Origin: Synaphobranchus kaupii
Lineage: Eukaryota > Chordata > Actinopteri > Anguilliformes > Synaphobranchidae
NCBI GenBank assembly: GCA_029718625.1
Contig: CM056385.1
Span: 22,529,282-22,593,281, forward strand
Length of the DNA stretch: 64,000 bases
Direction of reading: 5' to 3'
Made by a program: the position numbers and the translations under genes. The stretch's first letter is position 1; the number at the start of each line of letters is the position of its first letter. Positions 46,501-58,500 of this stretch are shown piece by piece. The notes below the pieces were generated by a model. That model had not been told where the DNA came from, made no database searches, and saw only the letters and a list, made by a program, of their open reading frames with translations.

Positions 46501-49500
46501 AAAGAGGTGCTTCCCCGCCCGTCAGTAGAGAGGTCTTGACCGCACTTTTCCGCCTGTGGATCGTCCAGCTGCCTGTCACAGGAGACAGAGCCCCCCGCAC
46601 GCTGTGCAGAATTGGTAGAGACACTGTGGAATTAGGCCGCCTTTCACTCACACAGTTACAACATTAAGGGGAATAAGCACTGCATGTTATCCAAGGAAGT
46701 CCAGGGAGCCTCTTCCCTTGCCAGTCCAGATACCCTGACACTGGAGAAGGAATTGACTGAACCAAGGTGCCATGACAGCAGTGACAAAAAAATAAATAAA
46801 AATGTCTGCACCACACCGGATCATCACAATGGGACTAGTAAACTGGACATGGACTAATTGTTTTAAAGATGGTTAATGAACCATTAGGACAGTTGTTTTC
46901 ATGCAGCTATCATTGTACAATGATATTTATAATGTCCAAATGTGTGGTTGTTCTGATGATGGAATGATAGGCTCTTAGCAGCTGCATGCACCTATCGTTC
47001 CAAGAGAGGGAATGACGGGATGTTGCCTAATGTCTTGTGCTCTTTCTCTCTCCCTTTCTCTGTCTCTCTCTCTCGGCCTCTCTCTCTCGGCCTCTCTCTG
47101 CCCCCCCCCCCCCCCCCCCCCCCATCCCTACCACCACCTTTTAACCTAATACCATGCCCATGTTGTGTTTAAGTCCCTTTTATAGAGTGTAGGTGCCCCG
47201 CCAAATACTGTTCATAGACACTTCTGGACAAGTCAGCCCTATTCATGTGATTATTTAGATTGGCAATCCCGTGGAAGGTAAACCCTGTCCGTAAGGTTCC
47301 CCAGCATGGACTGACAGCGGTCATAACATGCAGTGCTATCATTAATTGTTCCGGTCTTCACATGTTGCTATGAGTGTTAATGCCTAAGCCCTCAACTCCC
47401 ACAGTCTTCTCCTGCCATTCCCTAAAGGACACGCACAGACACAAGTGCAAACAAGTGCAACCGGTCCCACACCCTGCCGCGGGAAGCTAGCCTAAGCAAC
47501 TGCTGTCAGCAGTCCACCCAATTGGATCCAGGCTAAAGGAGCCAAAATGGATTCCGACAGGGAAAGAGGAGCTTCCCTGCCCGTCAGAAGAGAGGCCCTG
47601 ACTGCACTTTGCCACCTGTGGATCGTCCAGCTTCCTGTCACAGGAGACAGAGCCCTCACACGCCGTGCAGAACTGGTAGAGACACTGTGGAGTAGGTTGC
47701 ATTTCACTCACGCAATTGCAACACTAATGGAAAAAGCACTGCATGTTACCCAAGTCCAGGGAACTTCTGGTCCCTTGCCAGTCTAGATACCCGGACACTG
47801 GAGAAGGAAGAGACTGAACCAGGGTGTCATAACAGCAGCGACACAAAAGAGTGTCTAATAGAGATATGACTCTAGATCACAAAGGGACTATTAAACTGGG
47901 CATGGACTAAATGTTTTAAAAATGGTTGGTGAACCATTTGGACAGTTGTTTTTGTTGTTAGCAGGTAACTGCATCTTCAATGTCCAAATGTGTAATGTGA
48001 TTCCTATTTGGTGATGTAAGAATAGGTTTTTAGCAGGTGCATGCACCTATTCTTACAAGAGAGGGATGTAGGATATCTAATATTTCCCCCCTTCTCTCTA
48101 TCTCTGTCTCTCTCTCTCATTCTCAACCCCCCATCAAAGATAAGCCAGTCTTTGTCATAAATGACCCCTCTCCCCCCCCCCCCTCCCCCACACCTTAACC
48201 CAATCAGGACAGGGATGGTCTTCCTGTGGAGGTATTTTATGAGTGTACCGCAGAAAAAGAAGTTAGTCAATTGTGGAGTTTGTGTGAAGAAGTCATTCTT
48301 TTTGGTTCCTCGTGCGTTTCCTTTTTTTCCTGTTCCGCTGGAGGGTAAATAATTTGACAATTTTTGGCTTATCTCTCTCTTTTCTGGTATATTTCCTAAT
48401 TAATGTCTGGTTTAATGTCTTCACTTTTGTAAATTATAAGTAGTCAGCCTACATTCCTTAGTGAATGTATGATTTCAGCTCATTATTCCAATTGAATGTT
48501 TTTCATTTAATAAAATTATTTAATCTCAAGACCTGATTTAGACTTTGTTTTGGCTTGTTGGTTGATCCACCAGGTTACTGTTCGACTTACCTGTTAACGA
48601 ATTTGGCGATTTAATTGATGATTGTCATTTTTAATAATTATTATTAAACTAAATCACGTAAAGCTTATTTTGAATGTAGGTTAAGTGAGGGGTTCTAGCA
48701 CGCAATATCGCTTGTGTTCAGTATTCAGAGTGCTGAACGTTTTAACAAGGGCATTGACTGTGAAAACCGCTGGATTCTGATTATACACATTTTACCTAGT
48801 CCTCACTTACCCGACAGTATGCAATTGTGGAGTCTCGATTATAATGTGGCATATCTAATTGAAAAATTTAATATCAAAATAAAATCTGTGATCAAATGGA
48901 AGTGTGATTTTATGTGACAGCATGAGTAGAGCTAGTAAGCATAGGTACGATAATTTCAGTCCTGACAAACATCTGGAACTCCCGGCAGAAACTAAGAGAC
49001 ATCCAATGAAACAGTTTGTAGTAAAACGTCAGTTTGTTCAGTGTAAAAGTATATACCCTACACTGTAAAAAAAAACACCATAAAGAAATGGCAGCAATGT
49101 CTCCAGTGAAAAACAAGTTAATGAACAGGTAAAACTGTATGAATCCTGTTATTTTGCTGTAGCCTATAAATCCTGTTATTTAATTGTATAAATCATTATT
49201 TTATGGGATGACTAAATACTTATTGCTGTTATTCTATATGACCTTGACAGTGTTAAAAAAAGTTAAATCCTCCAACAGTTTTTTTTAGTGTACTGTGGAA
49301 AAAACAATTTTTTAAGTATGTTTGTAAAAGAAAAAAAAAAATTTGAAAACACAGTAAAATCATGGAGAATATTCATCTAATTGTCACCTCCTAAAATAAC
49401 ATGATTTATACATTTCTTCCCAGTCATTAAATGTTTTTTCACTGGCAACATTGCTGCCAGTCTTTTCGCTGCTAGTCTTTTTCTTACAGTGTAAAGATTC

Positions 49501-52500
49501 TTAAAACGCAGAATTTATCGTCGCTGTTTGCGGCTGGAGTAATTTAAATAATGACTCTTAGTTGATTACCAGCAAAGTATGGAATTATAACAAGTGCAAA
49601 TACTTTGGCTGCACCCGCAAAATAACACCCCTAAAATGAACACTATGTGTTTGAAACTGTAATTACTACAAGTACGAATACGTACCTTGCCAAAAATAAT
49701 AAATTTGTTGTGTTAGGCATAAAGACAAAAACATTGCATTTAAAATAAAATAACTTTTTCAATGAAATTCAAATGCTATCATACATACACTACTCACAAA
49801 AAGTTAGGGATATTTGGCTTTCGGGTGAAATTTATGGAAAATGTAAGTTCACGCTACAGTGATATTATACGTATCATGAAAGTAGGGCATTTAAGTAGAA
49901 GCATGCAATGGTGATTTCCTCATCTCAAACAATTTATTGAAACAAAAGCCAACAACAGTGGTGGGTATACCACAACAAAAATGTCAATGTCTCAATAACT
50001 TGTCATGTGCCCTTGAGCATCAATTACAGCTTGACAACGACGTCTCATGCTGTTCACAAGTCGACTTATTGTCTGCTGAGGCATGGCATCCCACTCTTCT
50101 TGAAGGGCGGCCCTCAGGTCATTGAGGTTCTGGGGTACAGAGTTACGAGCCTCTACACGATGAGTCAGCTGATCCCATAGGTTTTCTATGGGATTCAGGT
50201 CTGGAGAAAGTGCAGGCCACTCCATTTGAGGTACCCCAGTCTCCAGCAGCCTTTCCCTAATGATGCGACCTCGATGAGCTGGAGCATTGTTGTCCATGAA
50301 GATGAAATTAGGCCTGTGTTGTTCATGCAGGGGCACAATGACTGGATTAATGATGTTATTCAGGTAGTATGGGCTTGTCACTGTACCATTCACAAAGTGT
50401 AGGGCAGTTCTGTATTGACTAGACACCTGCCCACACTGTAACACCGCCACCACCAAAGGGTCGTCTGGTGACAACAGTGGCTGATGCATAGCGCTCTCCT
50501 TGACGTCTCCAACATCGTTGGCGGCCATCATTTCTGCTCAACGTGAATCGACTTTCATCAGAGAACAGCACTGAGGCCCACTGGTCCCTCGTCCAGCGTA
50601 AATGCTCCCTGGCCCATGCAAGACGATGACGCCTGTGCCTGGTGGTGTGGTCAGGTACCCTTGCAGGTCGTCTAGCACGCAGACCACGCTGATGTAAACG
50701 GTTTCGAATGGTCTGACGTGACACTTGGGTGCCTCTCACCTCCCTTAAATGTGCCTGGAGTTGAGTGGCATTCATCATCCGGTTCCGCAGGGCACTGTTC
50801 ACAATGAAGCGGTCATCAGTGTGGGATGTGGCCAAAGGACGTCCACTTCTATGCCTTTCTGTGACTCTTCCAGTCTCTCTGTATCTCTGTTGCAACCTGC
50901 TGATGACACTCTGTGACACTCTAAGCTCAGTGGCCACTTCCCTCTGAGAACATCCTGTTTGAAGCCTCGCAATGGCGAGGTACTGTTGATCAATTGTTAG
51001 GTGTCGTCTTGGTCTCATGATGTCAAAATGTGAACAGCATGATGAAGAGGACTGTTTAAATACCAATTCTAATTGAACCAGGAAATTTATTGGTCGATTC
51101 ATGGATCAAACACCTGTTGTGAATTTTGCCGTTCAGCTCCTTGTTAGAGAACAGCAAGTTGTGCAAAAAGTACTGAAACATTGAATAGTTGGACATGTGC
51201 ATTCAAAAGTTTAGAGAAGGTCAAATTAATTTCACCTGTAAAGGTTATAGTGCATTTTAGGTTCATCCTGAAATTTCACCCGAAAGCCGAATATCCCTAA
51301 CTTTTTGTGAGTAGTGTATGTATACACTACATACTGTATGTGCAGGGTTTTGCATTAAGATTTTCTTACGGTGTTTGATAAAAGACTACTTTTCAAAGTT
51401 ACTGTTTGATAACCCCATCCCCATTTTGTGGATGAACCCCTCAGACGGCGTGTTGATTGACAGAGGGTCACAGAGAAGAACAAGCTCGGAACAGAAGCAC
51501 TCTGCCTGTCTCAGGTGGGACTCACCTGTGCATACGTCACCTCCTCGCTGTCACTATCTGAACTCTCAGAGTTACTGGCTGCAGTGGGCGTGGCTGCAGC
51601 CTTGCTGGGTGGAGCCTTTGTGAAAGCTACCTTCTCCTGTAAGCCAAACGGACACATGGAAAAAGAAGACACAGAAGTTAAAAGTGGCTTTATCTATACG
51701 ACACATTTCTATAATTACTCACAATATTTCCTATATTTCCATAAAACTGTCATGATTGGAGAAATAAGTTCAGTCGGCTTTAGTGTTGTTATTGGTCATT
51801 GAAATAATACTCCATGCTTAATAACAATGCAAGTTAATAAGATGTTGTGTTTATTAAACACTGTATTTTATTTTACTGTACGTTTATTATGTAAAACAGG
51901 TAAAACTATACATTTCCCGGAACATAAACTCCTTGTCCATAAGTTTGCAAGTGCGAGTGTGATATGCAGAACTACCAAAGATCTATGATGCAAAATGTAA
52001 GCAGTGTACCCTGTTGTCCTTAAGTCCGTCCAGACTCGAGTTGCATACATTTTTGGCCGAGATCTTGTATTGACGACGGGAGAGTCAAACCAACTCCGTA
52101 AAGTCTTCTTCAGCACATCCCAAAGACTTTCAAGGTAAGGGGTTAAGGTCAGGACTCTGGTGGCCAATTCATGTGTGAAAATGATTCCTCATGCTCCCTG
52201 AACCACTGTTTCACAATTTGAGCCCGATGAATCTTGGCATTGTTGTCCTGGAATATGCCCATTGATGGGATAACCTGGTCAGTCAGTATATTCAGGTACT
52301 CAGCTGACTTCATTTTATTGCTGCATAATGTTGCTGAGCCTAGACCTGACCAATTGAAGCAACCCCAGATCATAACACTGCCTCCAGAGGCTTGTAAAGT
52401 GGGCACTATGCATGACGGGTGCAACGGTGACTTTGTTTTTGGCCAGGCAGTGTATGTAGCCTAATCACTCACTCTTGTACTTCAATAAAACATTACTTCT

Positions 52501-55500
52501 TTCTGTACTCCACAGTATGTAATCTTTTGCTGCATGCCCTGGGATGTTTACAAAAATGCTCTGAAATTAAACAGTAAATTTAATTGAGTATTTTCCATGC
52601 CCTAAGTGACAAGTATAGCCCAGGGAGATACTAATACACCATAGCCTATATTATGTATGATAAGATTACAATAAAATAATATTCCACCATCAGGAAAATG
52701 CTGCCAAATGTTCTAGCTTCAATGAAAATCGGTACATAAAACATGACTGAGTCACCAATGAACGCTTACACTACAGTATTTGAAACGCACTCAAAATGCT
52801 AAAATAACAATATCAAACATATTGGCCAAGAACGAGTGGAAAAACTAACGTACATATGTAGCCAGTGAGACCAACCGCATATTACAAGCAGCATTACTTG
52901 CATATCGAGGAGGGAAAACTCCCATCATGTTCGTAGGCATATTCTCCCATAGAATAAATACTTCTGACCCACTTCCAAAATGCATGTAAACAAGGCAGGG
53001 ATTACTCTAGCCATGCTGACGAGCTGGCCAAATTAGTGAAATCTTGTGAAAATATCAGGAAAACAACAATTATGCCAAGGCGAGCTAATTCGTTTTCTGT
53101 AGCTGTTTGCATAATACTAAACTGATAAAACTAAAAATGCTGTTACGCAAGGCTGTAATTTATTGTTCAAAGCACCCAATAAAGAATTCTAAACACCATC
53201 GTGAAGGATATCCTGTCCTCTTTCAGATAAGAGTTGTCAAATACGAGTGAAATACTTCAGAGCTACAGGAACAGCTTGTGGGGTTTTACACGAGGCTTTG
53301 AGGAAGTGTACCTGCATTATAAAGGGCTGTGTATTTCTCAAACGGATTGTCCACGACAATAAATGACCACTGAAAAGGGACATCTCTATGCATAAAACCA
53401 ATGGTAGGATTGTATATTTATTTCATATTTAGTAGTAGATATTGACAGTAGAATGATATGGTATAATTACACAAGAATTCCACTAGTTTATTTCGCATTT
53501 GAGTGAGCAGGGCTTTTCACGGCTGTTTCATGGCATACATTCAGGCTATAGTTGGCTTTATAGTGATGTTATGACGGAATACAAATTTTTAGTTGTGAAA
53601 AAATCATGGTGGTCACGAATAGTGTACAAATAAAGCTAAAACAGCTTGTTGTTTCAACTCATAGTTTGGTGGCAGTAGCAATTCATGTCTTAGCAAAATC
53701 TTGGCACCAGCACAATCTCCACGAGGGGGTCTGCGCGAAGGGGTTAATTTCGGTGCTAAAACGATAAATAATACAGATGTACCATCGATCATCCATCCAT
53801 GATGCCATCCGGAGCCACATACAACCAATATGATGCAACAAACTGATGCTGTGCTGTGGCTCCATGTACATAATGAAATTTGTTCTGTGACCTGCATACT
53901 TAATGTCATTTCAGTGGGGGGGGGGGCATTATGGAGGGCAGGGGGTTGGTTGATTGCAATCGCAAAGGGCACCTGTACTGTTCTGTTTCAGGGGGGCACG
54001 CGCATCAGCATATGTTGGTGTTTAGCTGTGAATGTGCCTGTTTGTCTTTCCATAGGAAGGGTGCAAGATACCATTCTACAGCAGAACATAAAAGCCCACC
54101 TGCACTGGAGCCTCGTCTTCCTCCCCCTCACTCTCCGAGTCGTCCGTGCTCTTGCTCTCAGCCTTCTTCCCTGAAGCAGGGGCACAGGGTGCAGTTTTAG
54201 CCTGTGTGGGGATGGGCTGGCTGGGCGGTGCAGGTTCTGCGAGGGCCCCCTTGGCTGTAGCTTGCTTCTCAGGAATTGTGGAAGCTGCTTTTGGTATCAC
54301 GGTTGCTTTCTAACAAAAAAAGCAGATGTAAAATTTAAAAAGGCAGCCAGGGTAATGCAGTTGTCCATGCCTACAACAAGGGTTGTAAAGTTCTGGGAAA
54401 ATTCCCCTTTTTAAGGAATTTTTACGTAATTTTGGAAACATTGAGCCAATTTTTGGAATTTATACTGTTCACAAAACTTTTCATAAATCGTATGATTTTT
54501 TTATGTGTTGGGCCTATTTGAGGGGTCATTGCAAGTACTTTGCACACATTGTAAGGGAGAAAACCATATATAACTATATGTGTGTGTGTGTACATGTTAA
54601 AAAAATATTATTTCTTGGTTTTTTTTTTTCTCATAATAAATTTACTTTTGATTTTTCTAATTTTTTTCAGGGTGAGATTAAGCTAATTCACCAAACGGTG
54701 AATTTTTTATAACCCTTTTTACTCATCTTTACCAGGGGTGCCAATAATAGTGGAGGGCACTGTATATTTAATTTTGGCTAGTTTACTTTTTTTTGGCAAG
54801 ACAGCTAGCTAACATCAGACATGTCAGAACATGGGGTGATGAAAAATTTTCTAAAACTATCTTCCACAAGATACAATATACATGAACTAGGGTATATTAT
54901 TAATGATAACATTAGTTGTAAAACAAAAATGTATCTTATAATAACCTTATTACGTTAGCTGACGATAAATTAATATTGTAACACAACCGAGAGCTTGGGT
55001 AGCTTAATGCTGAAACAATATGTATCCATTATAGTGTACCACAGAGGGTTTAACTTTTGCAAACAACTTTCACAAACATACTAACCACGTCAATCTCCTC
55101 AGAATTGTGAGGAGATGGAGCCTGCGTGCGGCTGGTTTTGTGTGTTATCAGGGGGAGGGGCATAGACCAGGGTGAAGAGAGGGTCTTTTTGAAGCGACGG
55201 GGCCACGCTGCGCACATAAGCCTACAATTTCAAATTTAGATTTTTTTTTGTATCAATTTGAAACTGTGGCAATTGAAATTAAACTGTGGCAAGCTGCCAC
55301 ATTTTAATACATTAATGGGAAACACTGCACTGTTTTGGCTGGTGCCCAGGATTTGTAGGCTACAAGCGAGTAAAAAAAAAAAAAAACGTGACCTGCAAAT
55401 GTTGCTCGCTCCTGATGCGGGAGTTTGAGGAAGCGCGCTACCAGCAGGCTGCTGGCTGCAGTTCACTTACGGCCACTGGTATCAGTAATGAGAAGGATTT

Positions 55501-58500
55501 TCTGGACGTTATATATATGCCCTTTAAATGATTTTGATATTTTTCAACGATTGTCCTTTTTGATGAAGAGAGAGGAGGCAATTAGCCAGCAATAAGGCAA
55601 AGAAAGAGAACATCACAAGTACACAATATCAAAACACCAAATTGTTCCTCTCTCAGTTTGCGGATGGACCCTCAAGACTATTTGCTGATTGACAGGTCAC
55701 TGGGAGGAGCATGATTAGTACAGGACCACTGCGCTTCTCTCAGGTAGGACTTACCTGTGCAGGCGTCTCGTCCTCGCTGTCGCTATCTGAACTCTCAGCC
55801 TTGCTGGGCACGGCCTTTGTGGCAGCTATTTTTTTCTGCAACACAGACATATACCTCAGCTTAAACCTTTCACTATATAATCAACAGCTGTGCCAAAGAG
55901 GGAGCTTGCCAGGTGAAAATTTGCATAGCTTCAGTAGTTTATTGAACTGAAATATGTGCAAGAATATAATCCCGAAAAGGCAGTTACAATAAATGATATA
56001 TCCCACATGCCTGTCATTAAAATCACAGTCCCTGAGAGCCAAGAACTGCTGGTTTTCCACCCTCCCTTTACCTGGGAGTCAGGTGTGAAGCCAGTCTGTC
56101 CAACCAGGCCCGGGTTTGGATTTGAGTGCCAGATTTGAATATCCATGACCTAAGTGTTCTGCAAGCATGTGTGTTCTTTGCGGTTGCTTTCCTGGTCCAG
56201 GAATAGAAGACTGACCCATGGGGGTCACAGCATGACACAGATGTTGCCAAAGGAGTGGAATATGAAGGGTCGCTTTGGCCTGGTGTTATAGTGGTTGTAA
56301 GAAGTCTGTCTCTGAGGCCAATATGTCTGCTAGCCACACATTCCCTTGATCTTATCATTATTACAAATACTGTTGGTGCAAGGGTAGCATAGGGAACGTG
56401 AGTGGGAAATCAGGAACTACTCAAATCAACAGACGTGCTAATTCAATCACAGCAAGACGGCCAATACACTACGGCCTAATTGATAGGTGTCACAAAACAC
56501 AAAACTGTCTACATCCTTCCTAGTATGTGTATTCAACACTCCGGATCAAAGTTGGGAAACCAGATAAGAAGCAGTCATTTGAAACATTCGTGGTTCAGTC
56601 TGACTCTGCTGAATCCTAAGTGTCATTCGTGCGCTTAGTCACTGTCGGTATCGGAAATAAACTTTGTATCTTTTCATCACGTTCGAGAGACGTTCCTTTT
56701 TTCCTTACATGGTCTTGGCCCCATGCGGCCAGATGGAAAAGAATGTATTCACTGCATGTCAGCAGGTTTTAGCATGGCACAGCACAAATGTAGGTCTTAT
56801 TTTCCACTGAAAACTGAGGTTTGATTTGTAAAAGAGTAGCTGTCACCCTGATTCAAATGAGCCAGCCTCAGCAAACTCTACCTGTAGTGAGAGCAGAGAT
56901 ACAGCCCCAAACTACTGTGCATGTTCCAGGTACCTGCTTTACTGTGAACTACAACAGGCGGGCACTTAGTTTATGGGTGGGTGTCAGACAATGGCAGTCA
57001 CGGGTTGCCACTCCTACTCAATATAAACGGAGGGGCTGGGTGTTACTACTAGTCCGAGAAGCCGTTATTCGAGAGAGGCTAATGTTACTCACTGGCAAGC
57101 TAGCCACTACTGTTCTACTGAAGAAATTTCACCAGCATTAGCTGGAGTCTCCAGAGAAAAATGGCGGAAATACAGACATTCATTTAGAAAAACGCAGCCC
57201 TTCATTTACCAACTTTTGGTCTAGTGAAAACGTATTAGGTAGCCTAGCCAGAAGTCTGTGACACTTACTCGTTACTCATTTTCTCCTCCCGGATCTCTCG
57301 GTATGCGTCTCTTATGCCAGTTCATTTTGCGGCCTCGGCCGTGTATTTGGGCTCAAGTAAAATTTCTCATAAGGTGTTGTCATCCAGTGTATGGTAAGAT
57401 TTTCAACACAGTATCATGTCATCCATATTAATTTCACTTAGGATATATGTCTGAAATAAATATACAGTAAAATTATTTTTAATTTTTAATTTATAAAAAG
57501 AATTGCCCGTGTCGTGACTTTCCTGTCAGCGCATAATTCCTAATTTATCGAATACAATTGGATAGGCAAATACTTTAAACATTCATGTAAAAACAAATAT
57601 ATATATATATCTTTTTCATTTTATTTACTCCAAAATGTGCAAGAAAGCAAGTGAAAATATCATAACTGAAGTTCAGTTGGAGATCTCCAATCACCCTGCA
57701 CAACGCAGGTTCCTTTTGTTTCGCAAATGAGCAATTAGACGTGTGAATAGGACAGTAGCTTAGATTCTGCAGAAAAAAAACTGATTCTTGGAGCTCTGTG
57801 ACCTACCAGCAAGCTGGGCACACATAGCCTGTATGTATCCCTATAACAAACTATTTTAAAACAGAGCTTTCCAGAAAAAAACAAAACAAAACAAATGAAG
57901 TTCCTAAATTACTTGAGCGTCAGTGACAGTCAATTTAAATGGATAAATTATTTTGATAATACATATCTAATATGGGTGCATGTTAAGTTTAAAGTATGTC
58001 CTTGTCGTGAGATATGACCCCACCTGTGATGCAGCATCCGCGTCTTCGCTCTCTGATTCGCTCTCACTGTCTGAGCTCTCTGCTTTTTTGGAGGTAGGGA
58101 CAGTAGGGGCCTTACTGGCTTCTACCGGAGTAGGTTCTGCGATGATCAATGGCTTCTTTATAAAAAATAAAAATAAAACCCACACACAATAAATACACTT
58201 CATTAGATACAATTTTTATACAAATTAAATTTTTACGTAAAAATTGTCATGGAAAAAAAAATGTTAACATTTTCCATACCAATTTCTATTGCTCTGCACA
58301 CCCATGGAATCTTGTTTTTGCTCCCTAATTGGCTGACTAACTGCTTTCCTAAATGAAATGTATGCTGTTTAAAAAAATTAATAAAAAATATACATTTAAA
58401 TTTCTTTATTTTTTTACATTTCATTATTAAATTTAAATATCTACATCCCATCCCAAAACACCTGGGATAGTGGAATCACGTCTCTGCTCTTTGATTGGCT

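Larger units (their letters stand above)
42187..48816 (+). mobile_element. young LTR retrotransposon with one 608-aa ORF and no pol
   Basis: 6630 bp. LTRs 42187-43991 (1805 bp) and 47013-48816 (1804 bp) start TGACGGGATG and end ACCCGACA; they differ by about five substitutions plus CT/C-run length. The flanks carry GTAT (42183-42186, 48817-48820). A tRNA-Gln primer site follows the 5' LTR and a polypurine tract precedes the 3' LTR. The 3-kb internal region holds only one long ORF and shows no protease, reverse transcriptase or integrase, so the element must be mobilised by another one. It lies antisense in tcof1 intron 9. I do not recognise the family. Confidence 0.9.

Noticed and set aside
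42187..48816. A segmental duplication rather than an LTR element
   Set aside because: TG...CA ends, GTAT target duplication, tRNA-Gln primer site and polypurine tract at exactly the expected places together favour retrotransposition.
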